Shown piece by piece: positions 1-6,672 of a stretch of 19,149 nucleotides of DNA. How positions within the stretch are numbered: position 1 is the stretch's first letter; every line of letters begins with the position of its first letter. This DNA is from SIG578 sp045655125. Its GTDB lineage: Bacteria; Bacillota; Clostridia; Oscillospirales; Ruminococcaceae. Below the pieces are notes generated by a model. That model was not told where the DNA came from, did not search any database, and saw only the letters and a program-made list of their open reading frames with translations. The stretch lies in NCBI GenBank assembly GCA_045655125.1, contig JAZOOR010000068.1, positions 1-19,149 on the forward strand. The letters run 5' to 3'. Both the position numbers and the translations under genes were made by a program.

Positions 1-251
1 TCGAAATAGACGAAATACCGTCACTTAAAAAAGGGGACACTTCTGATGCAGTAGTGCTTGTGCAACTATTGTTCAGAAGATTATCAAGAGATTTTCTGGG
101 GTACACTGTTACTGAAATATCAGGAGTATTTGACGATATAACAGAAAACAATGTAAAGGAGTTTCAAAGAATAAATCAACTAAACCAATCGGGCGAGGTA
201 AACCGCGAAACCTGGGACAGAATAGCTATGTACTATAATTTTTTCTCCTGA
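1..251 (+). CDS. C-terminal end of a peptidoglycan-binding-domain protein (partial)
   Basis: The reading frame is open from the first full codon at base 3 to a TGA at 249-251, so the gene starts upstream of the window and about 82 residues are seen. The start LKKGDTSDAV, followed by a VQLLFRRL helix, then GVFDDITENNVKEFQ and a closing GEVNRETWDRI, fits the helical PG_binding_1 fold (compare 'G..G..V..LQ..L' and 'GxFG..T..AVK.FQ'). Such domains anchor wall hydrolases, spore-cortex enzymes or phage-type lysins to peptidoglycan. The catalytic or partner domain lies outside the window, so the full function is unknown. A hairpin terminator follows 20 bases after the stop. The domain call is fairly sure; the parent protein is not. 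Confidence 0.7.
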   Translation, partial: EIDEIPSLKKGDTSDAVVLVQLLFRRLSRDFLGYTVTEISGVFDDITENNVKEFQRINQLNQSGEVNRETWDRIAMYYNFFS

Positions 252-270
252 TAAATTAGGAATTAATATC

Positions 271-300
271 CACCCGCATAGCGGGTGTTGTTTTATTTTT
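271..300 (+). terminator. Rho-independent terminator of the upstream gene
   Basis: A perfect 7-bp stem, CACCCGC (271-277) with GCGGGTG (281-287), closes an ATA loop and runs straight into a T-rich tract (288-300). It starts 20 bases after the stop of the peptidoglycan-binding gene. Confidence 0.85.
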
Positions 301-364
301 CTGTTTATGACTAAACAATACAGTATACGCGCAGGTGGCTTGTTAAGTTCGGCCTGCCAACTTC

Positions 365-501
365 GGCTCCCTCTGACTAGGGAGCTGTTGAGCGTTAGCG
401 AAACTGAGGGAGAGAAATAGTAAGTTTTTGATATAATTTATAGTTATTCTCTCCCTCCGTCTTTTGCTTCGCAAAATCCACCTCCCTCGTCAGAGGGAGG
501 C
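365..501. repeat. Palindromic MITE-like intergenic repeat
   Basis: The two halves are imperfect inverted copies of each other. The left end carries the hairpin CTCCCT(373-378 loop)AGGGAG at 367-384. The right end carries CCTCCCTC-GTCA-GAGGGAGG at 481-500. Inside these, GAGGGAGAGAA (about 406-416) pairs with TTCTCTCCCTC (about 447-457), and AGCGAAA pairs loosely with TTGCTTCGC. The centre is AT-rich. There is no coding capacity. Similar CTCCCTC/GAGGGAG hairpin elements are common between genes in gut Clostridia, as I recall them. Size and symmetry fit a non-autonomous miniature element or REP-type repeat. I saw no clear target-site duplication. Confidence 0.7.
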
Positions 502-583
502 AAATAACATTTTTTAAATTATATTATTCATCGGTTAACCTCCTTTGAACCACATATCTTTCACATGCTTTTCGTCATACAAA

Positions 584-630
584 AAACTCCCCCTGCCATG
601 TTTGTTACAAAAGGCAGGGGGAGTTTATTT
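584..630. terminator. Strong hairpin, possible bidirectional terminator
   Basis: A perfect 14-bp stem pairs AAACTCCCCCTGCC (584-597) with GGCAGGGGGAGTTT (613-626) around a 15-base loop. It has a 5' A-run (581-586) and a short 3' T-run (624-630), so it could stop transcription from either side. It sits 20 bases upstream of the promoter of the next gene and probably insulates it from read-through. Confidence 0.75.
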
Positions 631-646
631 GATAAATCGCTTTTTA

Positions 647-675
647 TTGCAAAATTTTCCTTATTGTGTTATAAT
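647..675 (+). promoter_or_regulatory. Sigma-A-type promoter of the surface-protein gene
   Basis: TTGCAA (647-652) and TATAAT (670-675) are separated by exactly 17 bases. They lie about 60 bases upstream of the ATG at 735, which is preceded by AGGAGG at 723-728. The -10 box matches consensus fully and the -35 box in four of six positions. Confidence 0.75.
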
Positions 676-734
676 TAAAATTAAAGTAGTTTATTTTATA
701 AATGCTGCACCTTTTTATTTTCAGGAGGATACTT

Positions 735-2597
735 ATGAAAAAGTTTTTGTCAGTTCTGCTCAGCCTAATTTTTGTTTTCTCGCTATTGTCCCTCGGCGCT
801 TTTGATATTAAAGCCAAGGCTGCAACATCCGGTTATTATACCTATATCATTATAAACGGCAAGGCAACTATAACCGATTGTGATACGGCTATAAGTGGAG
901 ACGTAACCATCCCTTCAACCCTAGGCGGTTATCCCGTAACGAGCATAAGCGGTTCTGCATTTTATAGTTGCGATGGCCTTACAAGCGTAAACATTCCCAA
1001 TAGTGTAACGAGGATAGGCGATTATGCATTTTCTTATTGCAGCAGACTTACAAGCGTAACCATAGGCAACGGTGTAACGAGCATAGGCGATTCTGCATTT
1101 TATCATTGCGGCAGCCTTAAAAACATAACAATCCCTAATAGCGTAAAGAGCATAGGCTATGAGGCATTTTATTATTGCATCAGCCTTACAAGCGTAAACA
1201 TTCCCAATAGTGTAACGAGCATAGGCTCTTTTGCATTTTATAATTGCAGCAGCCTTACAAGCGTAAACATTCCCAATAGTGTAACGAGCATAGGCGGTCC
1301 TGTATTTTATAATTGTAGTAGCCTTACAAGCATCACTATCCCCGATAGTGTAACGAGGATAGGCGATAATGTATTTTCTTGTTGCAGCAGCCTTACAAGC
1401 GTAACCATAGGCAACGGTGTAACGAGCATAGGCAATCATGCATTTTCTTATTGCAGCAGCCTTACAAGCGTAAACATTCCTAATAGTGTAACGAGGATAG
1501 GCTCTTCTGCATTTGAAAATTGCAGCAGCCTTACAAGCATAAACATTCCCAATAGTGTAACGAGCATAGACGATTATGCATTTTATAATTGCAGCAGCCT
1601 TACAAGTGTCACGATTCCTAATAGCGTAGCAAGTATAGGATATTCTGTATTTTATGGTTGCTCCAAACTTACAGGTGTAGTAGTTTATAGCCGAAATTGC
1701 ATTTTCGATAGTTCTTGCGGTCTTAATTATAATCACGCAATATATGGATTTGTTGGGTCAAGCGCCGAAACGTTTGCTGAAAGTATAGGTGCAGAGTTTA
1801 TAGATGTAGAAACAATACATTCACACACATGGCAGAAAGCAACCTGCACAACTGCTAAAAAGTGTGATGTGTGCGGAAAAACCGAAGGTGATGCTCCCGG
1901 TCATAAATATGACAATGCTTGGGATAAATGTTGTAATGTATGCTTTGCAGAGCGCGAAATCACCCATACCGGCTGGGCACTGATCGGCGGCAGGTGGTAT
2001 TACTACACAAATGGCACCCTGCTTAAAAATAAGTGGCAAAAGGATAGCAAGGGTTGGGTATACTTAGGCTCTGACGGAGCTATGGTTACTAACAAGTGGG
2101 TTAAAGACTCCAAGGGCTGGTGCTATGTAGGCTCTAACGGCTACGCAGTAACAAATCAGTGGAAGAAAGACTCACACGGCTGGATTTATCTTGACTCTAA
2201 CGGCTCAATGACCAAGTCTAAATGGGTAAAATCCAGCGGTAAATGGTACTACTGCGATGCCACTGGCTATATGGTAGCAAACAAATGGCAGAAAGACTCC
2301 AAAGGCTGGGTATACTTAGGCTCTGACGGAGCTATGGTTACTAACAAGTGGGTTAAAGACTCTAAGGGTTGGTGCTATGTAGGCTCTAACGGCTACGCGG
2401 TAACAAACCAGTGGAAGAAAGACTCACACGGCTGGATCTATTTAGACAGTAACGGCTCAATGACCAAGTCCAAATGGGTGCTTTCAAGCGGCAAGTGGTA
2501 CTACTGCGATGCCAACGGATATATGGTTGCTAACAAAACCTTAACCATTGGCGGCAAGAAGTACACATTTAACGCAAGCGGCGTTTGGGTTGCTTAA
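735..2597 (+). CDS. Secreted BspA-type leucine-rich-repeat protein with cell-wall-binding repeats
   Basis: The protein has 620 residues from the ATG at 735, chosen because AGGAGG lies 6 bases upstream. Residues 1-29 form a signal peptide (MKK, a long hydrophobic core, AKA before the likely cut). After a short lead-in come 11 repeats of 23 residues (about 68-320) of the form VTSIG..AFYNCSSLTSVNIPNS, which match LRR_5/BspA repeats. A Cys/His-rich linker follows (about 362-414: HTW..ATC, CDVCG, GH, CCNVC). The tail (about 415-620) has nine GWxYLxSxGxMxxxKW units of the choline-binding/CW_binding_1 type. There is no LPXTG, so attachment is probably non-covalent, to teichoic acid or a similar polymer. 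BspA-type proteins often act in adhesion or protein binding; the ligand here is unknown. It is monocistronic, with its own promoter and terminator. Confidence 0.9.
   Translation: MKKFLSVLLSLIFVFSLLSLGAFDIKAKAATSGYYTYIIINGKATITDCDTAISGDVTIPSTLGGYPVTSISGSAFYSCDGLTSVNIPNSVTRIGDYAFSYCSRLTSVTIGNGVTSIGDSAFYHCGSLKNITIPNSVKSIGYEAFYYCISLTSVNIPNSVTSIGSFAFYNCSSLTSVNIPNSVTSIGGPVFYNCSSLTSITIPDSVTRIGDNVFSCCSSLTSVTIGNGVTSIGNHAFSYCSSLTSVNIPNSVTRIGSSAFENCSSLTSINIPNSVTSIDDYAFYNCSSLTSVTIPNSVASIGYSVFYGCSKLTGVVVYSRNCIFDSSCGLNYNHAIYGFVGSSAETFAESIGAEFIDVETIHSHTWQKATCTTAKKCDVCGKTEGDAPGHKYDNAWDKCCNVCFAEREITHTGWALIGGRWYYYTNGTLLKNKWQKDSKGWVYLGSDGAMVTNKWVKDSKGWCYVGSNGYAVTNQWKKDSHGWIYLDSNGSMTKSKWVKSSGKWYYCDATGYMVANKWQKDSKGWVYLGSDGAMVTNKWVKDSKGWCYVGSNGYAVTNQWKKDSHGWIYLDSNGSMTKSKWVLSSGKWYYCDANGYMVANKTLTIGGKKYTFNASGVWVA
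936..1694 (+). repeat. Eleven tandem 69-bp leucine-rich-repeat units
   Basis: The DNA repeats in steps of exactly 69 bases (23 codons). Each unit opens with GTAACGAGCATAGGC or a close variant and ends with a form of AACATTCCCAATAGT. Units 2 and 7 end in GGCAACGGT and resemble each other more than their neighbours do, which suggests block duplication. The last unit is the most diverged. The array encodes the LRR domain of the surface protein. Confidence 0.9.
2031..2534 (+). repeat. 252-bp tandem duplication in the wall-binding tail
   Basis: Two adjacent 252-base copies (2031-2282 and 2283-2534) each encode 84 residues, made of four units of about 21 residues. By hand alignment they differ at roughly 30 bases, but only two residues change: K/L in WVKSSGKW versus WVLSSGKW, and T/N in CDATGY versus CDANGY. 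One stretch of about 55 bases near the start of the copies is identical. Confidence 0.9.
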
Positions 2598-2607
2598 ATA
2601 ACAAATA

Positions 2608-2643
2608 ACAAGAAATCCACCCATTGGGTGGATTTCTTGTTTT
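2608..2643. terminator. Shared bidirectional terminator between convergent genes
   Basis: A perfect 15-bp stem (2608-2622 with 2626-2640) closes an ATT loop and ends in TTGTTTT on the plus strand. Read on the minus strand it is followed by TTGTTATTTGTTATTT. It lies between the stop of the surface-protein gene and the stop of the S1-domain gene and probably serves both. Confidence 0.85.
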
Positions 2644-3568
2644 AAAAGACAGTTTCTATAAGCTTTGAACACTCTGGCGGTGAATAAACAAAGCTGTCGA
2701 TATGACTTGATTCTATAAAATAATTCGGCTCTTTTTGAGCACACTCAGCATTAAACGCATCAATTATTATTAGCTTAATCTTCATTTTTTCGGGGATAAG
2801 ATTCTTTATGTATACGCTTGCAAGCTGCCCGACATAAACTCCCTCTTTTGGCTCTGCAAGCCCTGCGAGGTTGGGGGTCAGCTCAACAAATACACCATAA
2901 TTTTCAATAGAACGAACAATTCCCGAAACAGTCTCTCCGATGTGAAAGCTTTGTGCATTTTGCTGCCAGGTGCCCAAAAGCTCTTTGTGAGAAAGAGTTA
3001 TTTTACCGCTGTCCTCATCAATGGACTTAACAACCGCATATATACTTTGTCCGTTGTAAAAACGGTCAGATGGGTGAGATATTCGAGAAACCGATATAAA
3101 ATCAATAGGTATCATAGATATTATTCCGCAGGCAATATCCACAAAGCAGCCAAAAGGCTCAAGACGGGTTATGCATACGGGAATAATATCCCCGGGCATT
3201 AATTTGCGGGTGTATTCTCTGCGGCACTCTTCCTGAACAGCACGGCGAGAGAGTATGGCATACTCAGTGCCGTTTGGCTCCCTTGCAAAGCAAAGTATCT
3301 TAAAGCAGGTTGGTTTGTTAACACGCGAGATAATCGCAATATCGCGAACATCTCCCTCTTCAATTCCTATCGCGGCTTCGGCCCGCGGAATTATGCCTTT
3401 CATACAGCCAAGGTCTAATATGAGATTGTGGTCGCAGTCGCAGCTCATAGCGCGAGCCTCTAAAATTTTTCCTTGAGAAAAAGCCTCCCCAAGCGCTATG
3501 GGGGATTTGAGCGCCGCTATGTTTGAGGGCGTTGAAATAAGTGAGCCTTCCGGTTTATAAACAGCCAT
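2642..3568 (-). CDS. S1 RNA-binding domain protein
   Basis: The protein has 308 residues. I see three OB-type S1 units. A degenerate one lies at about 30-100 (GKILEARAMSCD, LDLGCMKGIIP). A second is at about 123-197 (LMPGDIIPVCITRLEPFGCF, then DSGKITLSHKE). A third is at about 208-265 (HIGETVSGIVRSIENYGVFV). This layout resembles the short ribosomal-protein-S1-like proteins of Clostridia, which bind RNA; full S1 has four to six units. GGGAGG lies 11 bases upstream of the ATG. It is a single gene, convergent with the surface protein and divergent from the DUF951 operon. A role in translation or RNA binding is inferred. I see no convincing promoter in the 3569-3701 stretch on the minus strand. 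Confidence 0.8.
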   Translation of the reverse strand: MAVYKPEGSLISTPSNIAALKSPIALGEAFSQGKILEARAMSCDCDHNLILDLGCMKGIIPRAEAAIGIEEGDVRDIAIISRVNKPTCFKILCFAREPNGTEYAILSRRAVQEECRREYTRKLMPGDIIPVCITRLEPFGCFVDIACGIISMIPIDFISVSRISHPSDRFYNGQSIYAVVKSIDEDSGKITLSHKELLGTWQQNAQSFHIGETVSGIVRSIENYGVFVELTPNLAGLAEPKEGVYVGQLASVYIKNLIPEKMKIKLIIIDAFNAECAQKEPNYFIESSHIDSFVYSPPECSKLIETVF

Positions 3569-3701
3569 TTTTGTGTAAGCCTCCCGATGTATTTTATGTC
3601 CGAAACAGAGCGTTGATTTCTGCTGCTCGTCTTGCTCTATGTATATGATATGAGGGGTATGGAATATTCAGACAATATTAAAAAATACTGTTAATGAAAT
3701 A

Positions 3702-3730
3702 TTGCCTTTTTTTACTAAAGAGTGTATAAT
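3702..3730 (+). promoter_or_regulatory. Promoter of the DUF951-prfA operon
   Basis: TTGCCT (3702-3707) and TATAAT (3725-3730) lie 17 bases apart, about 34 bases upstream of the DUF951 start codon. They sit in an AT-rich gap between divergent genes. No riboswitch-like structure was seen in the short leader. Confidence 0.7.
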
Positions 3731-3763
3731 AAAAATGTATATTGCCTACAAAGGAGAATTTGT

Positions 3764-3955
3764 ATGGATGTCAGAGTAAATGACATATTGCATATGAAAA
3801 AAGAGCATCCCTGCGGATGTAAAGAATTTCTTGTGCTGCGCTCTGGAATGGATTTTAGGCTAAGGTGCAAAGGCTGCGGACACGAAATTATGATTTCTCG
3901 CCCAAAGGCAGAAAAAAATATCAAAAAAATTGAGCGCTCAGAGAGCGCAGAATAA
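3764..3955 (+). CDS. DUF951 family small protein
   Basis: This is a 63-residue protein beginning MDVRVNDILHMKK. The ATG at 3764 is chosen because AGGAG lies 7 bases upstream and family members start MDV/MxxxVGD. The family signature is clear: MKKxHPCG, then DFRLRCKGCGHE and a basic end. Four cysteines (C17, C19, C35, C38) suggest a small zinc-ribbon-like site; most relatives I recall have HPCGG, so C19 looks extra. The function of DUF951 is not established. It is the first gene of the operon and lies just upstream of prfA, which hints at a link to translation, but this is context only. Confidence 0.9.
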   Translation: MDVRVNDILHMKKEHPCGCKEFLVLRSGMDFRLRCKGCGHEIMISRPKAEKNIKKIERSESAE

Positions 3956-3973
3956 AAAAGATTGGATGATAAA

Positions 3974-5050
3974 ATGTTTCAAAAATTAGGCTCTATCGCA
4001 GAAAAATACGAGGCTATCAAAGAAAGCCTTATGGAACCCGAGGTCGTTTCGGATAATCAAAAATATGCCTCGCTTATGCGTGAGTATAAAACCCTTTCTC
4101 CAATAGTTGAAAAATATGAGGAGTACTGCCGCTGTAAAAATGATATGGAAGAGGCAAAGGAACTTCTTGATGCGGGAGGTCTTGATAAAGATTTTCGCGA
4201 AATGGCTCAGCAGCAATTTGAGGAAAATAGGGACAGAATAGAGGAAATTTCTCAGGAGCTTAAAATTCTTCTTCTTCCTAAAGACCCCAATGATGATAAA
4301 AACGTTATTGTTGAAATCCGCGGCGGAGCAGGAGGAGAAGAGGCTGCACTTTTTGCAAACTCTCTTTTCCGTATGTATAGTATGTATGCCGAAAGTCGCG
4401 GCTGGAAAACTGAAATTCTCAACGAAAATCCCACCGAGCTTGGCGGATACAAGGAAATCAGCTTTGGAATTGAGGGCGAGGGAGCATATTCCTGCCTCAA
4501 ATTTGAAAGCGGAGTTCACAGAGTTCAGCGAGTCCCCGAAACAGAGGCGGGCGGCAGAATTCACACCTCAACCGTTACGGTTGCAGTTCTCCCTGAGGTT
4601 GAGGATGTCGAAATTGACATTAATCCCACCGACCTTCAGATAGACACCTATCGTGCAGGCGGAGCGGGCGGTCAGCACGTTAATAAAACCGAGTCTGCTA
4701 TTCGTATTACCCACATCCCCACAGGACTTGTTGTAGAATGTCAGGATGAGCGCAGTCAGTATAAAAACAAAGATAAAGCAATGAAAATTCTGCGTTCAAG
4801 GCTTTATGAGCTCAAACAAAGGGAACAGACAGATAAGATTGCAAGCCAGAGAAAGCTTCAGGTCGGTACAGGTGACCGCTCTGAAAGAATAAGAACCTAT
4901 AACTTCCCTCAGGGCAGGGTTACCGACCATAGAATCGGACTTACCCTCTATAAAATTGAAAACATAATGAATGGTGACATCACTGAGATAATAGAGGCTC
5001 TCAACACCGCAGATCAGGCTGAAAAGCTTGCTATGTCGGCTGAGGAATAA
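3974..5050 (+). CDS. prfA: Peptide chain release factor 1
   Basis: RF1 recognises UAA and UAG stop codons and triggers peptide release on the ribosome. Counting from the ATG at 3974 (358 residues), the stop-codon-reading PxT motif is present as PET at 188-190. The catalytic GGQ is at 232-234 within GAGGQHVNKTESAIR. The RF1-type sequences RIHTSTVTVAVLPE and NFPQGRVTDHR also fit, and length matches the family (356-360). The frame also opens at a TTG at 3962, but that has no ribosome binding site and the family start MF.KL begins at 3974. The upstream signal there is weak (GGATG), so translation may be coupled to DUF951. The 3' end overlaps the open frame of ywlC. No prmC, the methyltransferase for the GGQ glutamine, lies next to it. 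Confidence 0.97.
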   Translation: MFQKLGSIAEKYEAIKESLMEPEVVSDNQKYASLMREYKTLSPIVEKYEEYCRCKNDMEEAKELLDAGGLDKDFREMAQQQFEENRDRIEEISQELKILLLPKDPNDDKNVIVEIRGGAGGEEAALFANSLFRMYSMYAESRGWKTEILNENPTELGGYKEISFGIEGEGAYSCLKFESGVHRVQRVPETEAGGRIHTSTVTVAVLPEVEDVEIDINPTDLQIDTYRAGGAGGQHVNKTESAIRITHIPTGLVVECQDERSQYKNKDKAMKILRSRLYELKQREQTDKIASQRKLQVGTGDRSERIRTYNFPQGRVTDHRIGLTLYKIENIMNGDITEIIEALNTADQAEKLAMSAEE

Positions 5051-6089
5051 AGAAGGGATATTTATCAAAACAATTATAAAAACCGCGTTTGATGCGCAAA
5101 ATGATATAAAAGAAATAAGGCAGGCGGCAAAGATTATTAAAGAAGGCGGTCTTGTTGCATTTCCCACCGAAACAGTTTACGGACTTGGCGCAAATGCACT
5201 CGATGAGCAGGCTGTAAAAAAGATTTTTATAGCCAAGGGCAGACCTCAGGATAATCCTCTTATAGTTCACGTGGATTCACTCGATATGATTTCTTCTCTT
5301 GTTGAGGAGTTTGACGAGCGAGCAAGGGCACTTTCAGAGCGCTTCTGGCCGGGACCGCTTACAATAATTATGAAACGCAGCAAAAATGTTCCGAGCATTG
5401 TCAGCGCAGGACTTTCTACAGTTGCAATCCGTATGCCCTCGAACCCAGTTGCAAGAGCGCTTATTCGTGAGGCAAATGTGCCTATAGCGGCTCCCTCGGC
5501 AAACCTTTCGGGTAGCCCGAGTCCCACAACGGCGCAGCACGTGATTTCTGACCTTAGCGGCAGAATTGATATGATATTAAATTCTCATAGCTGCGAGGTT
5601 GGTGTTGAGTCAACGGTTATTTCGCTTGCAGCAGACAAACCGAGGTTACTTCGCCCGGGGTTTGTAACCCCCGAAGAGCTTTGCGAGATTTTGGGAGATA
5701 TAGAAATAGATAGGGCAGTGCACAATAACATCGCAAATGACACAGTAGTAAATGCCCCAGGAATGAAATATAAGCACTATGCACCCAAAACCCCTGTTAT
5801 TGTTGTAAAAGGCAGTTTTTCAGAGTTTAGTAAATTTATTTTGAATAAAAATAATATCGTTGCTATGTGCTTTGATGGGGAAGCAGAAAAGCTCTCTGTA
5901 CCTTGCATTGAGTATGGTGCAGAGGGAAATTCAAAAGAGCAGGCAACCCGTCTTTTTGATGCACTGAGAAAAGTGGATGAAATGGGAGCGTGTGCAGTGT
6001 ATGCGCGTTGCCCTGAGTGTAAAGGCGTAGGGCTTGCCGTCACAAACAGACTGTTTAAGGCGGCGGGATTTGAGGTGATTGAGCTGTGA
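5028..6089 (+). CDS. ywlC: L-threonylcarbamoyladenylate synthase (YrdC/Sua5 type)
   Basis: The enzyme makes threonylcarbamoyl-AMP from threonine, bicarbonate and ATP for the t6A37 modification of tRNAs that read ANN codons. The YrdC/TsaC domain (about 35-215) shows GGLVAFPTETVYGLGA, the KxR motif (K70, R72 in KGRPQDNPL) and the SxN motif (S157, N159 in PSANLSG). A Sua5 C-terminal domain follows (about 230-353), linked by APGMKYKHYAPK. The only standard start codon upstream of the domain is the TTG at 5028, inside prfA and without a good ribosome binding site. A better-placed signal, AGAAGGG (5051-5057), precedes an in-frame ATC at 5064, where homologues would be expected to begin. The end overlaps coaE by four bases (GTGA). 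Confidence 0.95.
   Translation: MLCRLRNKEGIFIKTIIKTAFDAQNDIKEIRQAAKIIKEGGLVAFPTETVYGLGANALDEQAVKKIFIAKGRPQDNPLIVHVDSLDMISSLVEEFDERARALSERFWPGPLTIIMKRSKNVPSIVSAGLSTVAIRMPSNPVARALIREANVPIAAPSANLSGSPSPTTAQHVISDLSGRIDMILNSHSCEVGVESTVISLAADKPRLLRPGFVTPEELCEILGDIEIDRAVHNNIANDTVVNAPGMKYKHYAPKTPVIVVKGSFSEFSKFILNKNNIVAMCFDGEAEKLSVPCIEYGAEGNSKEQATRLFDALRKVDEMGACAVYARCPECKGVGLAVTNRLFKAAGFEVIEL
5051..5057 (+). promoter_or_regulatory. Ribosome binding site pointing to a non-standard ywlC start
   Basis: AGAAGGG begins directly after the prfA stop codon. The in-frame codons that follow are ATA (5058), TTT and ATC (5064); no ATG, GTG or TTG lies at a usable distance. The ATC has 6 bases of spacing, which suggests an AUC start, though this is inference. 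Confidence 0.4.
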
Positions 6090-6670
6090 TTATCGGTCTT
6101 ACAGGTCAAACTGGCGCGGGAAAATCAACAGTTTCCAAAATTTTAGAGCAAAAGGGTATTGCCGTTATTGATTGCGACAAGGTTGCAAGAAATGTAACAG
6201 AAAAGGGTAGTCCTGTGCTTTCAGAGCTCTCTATTGCCTTTGGAGAGGATATTATTTTAGCTGACGGCTCACTTAGCCGCAGAGAGCTTGCTATCCGTGC
6301 TTTTGAAACCCCTCAGAAAACGGAACTACTTAATTCTATAACACACCCGGCAATTTTAGATGCTATAAAAAAAGAAATCGCAGTATATGGCGATAAAACT
6401 ATTGTGCTTGATGCGCCAACACTTATAGAGAGCGGCGCCCACGCGCTTTGCGATAAAATAGTGGCAGTTGTTGCTTCTGCGAATGTGCGAAAAGAAAGGA
6501 TTCTCTCCCGTGATAGTATTTCGGACTACGAGGCAGAAAAAAGAATGAGCGCTCAGAAGGATGACGATTTTTATGCTCAGTATGCTGATGCCATGATTTA
6601 TAATAATGGCGGTATAACAGAGCTTGAAGAGAGTATAAAACGAGTTTTTAATGAAATTGGAGTATTATAA
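6086..6670 (+). CDS. coaE: Dephospho-CoA kinase
   Basis: CoaE phosphorylates the ribose 3'-hydroxyl of dephospho-CoA, the last step of coenzyme A synthesis. The 194-residue protein begins with the P-loop GLTGQTGAGKST (G7 to K13-S14). It then shows the family's VIDCDKVAR, HPAI after the central helix, and DAPTLIESG, where most members have DVPLLFE. A lid region follows, with RERxxxRD in the form RKERILSRDSIS. The start is a GTG at 6086 overlapping the ywlC stop by four bases, with AGGTG upstream, so the two are likely coupled in translation. The lytic transglycosylase gene follows after two bases, a pairing often seen in Clostridia. Confidence 0.95.
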   Translation: MIIGLTGQTGAGKSTVSKILEQKGIAVIDCDKVARNVTEKGSPVLSELSIAFGEDIILADGSLSRRELAIRAFETPQKTELLNSITHPAILDAIKKEIAVYGDKTIVLDAPTLIESGAHALCDKIVAVVASANVRKERILSRDSISDYEAEKRMSAQKDDDFYAQYADAMIYNNGGITELEESIKRVFNEIGVL

Positions 6671-6672
6671 TA

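Larger units (their letters stand above)
252..734. other. Intergenic region with repeat, terminators and promoter
   Basis: No convincing gene lies in these 483 bases. The region holds a terminator just after the upstream gene, a palindromic repeat (365-501), a strong hairpin (584-626) and the promoter and ribosome binding site of the surface-protein gene. An open frame at 545-805 reads through the hairpin and promoter and into the downstream gene in another frame, so I do not regard it as a gene. Confidence 0.6.

Noticed and set aside
271..640. Possible CRISPR or phage attachment site among the hairpins.
   Set aside because: The hairpins are not regularly spaced repeats, there are no spacers, and no integrase or tRNA gene is present.
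921..1736. A 271-codon open frame on the minus strand inside the surface-protein gene.
   Set aside because: It is an antisense by-product of the 69-base repeat: the frame stays open because each unit lacks the same stop codons. Its protein is a repetitive Cys/Ala/Ile/Lys/Arg sequence with no ribosome binding site or family likeness.
3569..3701. Minus-strand promoter for the S1-domain gene (TTGTCT with TATCAT).
   Set aside because: The spacing is 19 bases and both boxes are imperfect, so I do not call it.
3934..3947. A GCGCT/AGCGC hairpin before prfA.
   Set aside because: The stem is only five base pairs, lies inside the DUF951 coding end and has an A-run rather than T-run after it; an attenuator role is not supported.
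3986..4564. A 192-codon minus-strand frame opposite prfA.
   Set aside because: It lies wholly inside a well-conserved prfA, and shows no domain, promoter or ribosome binding site.
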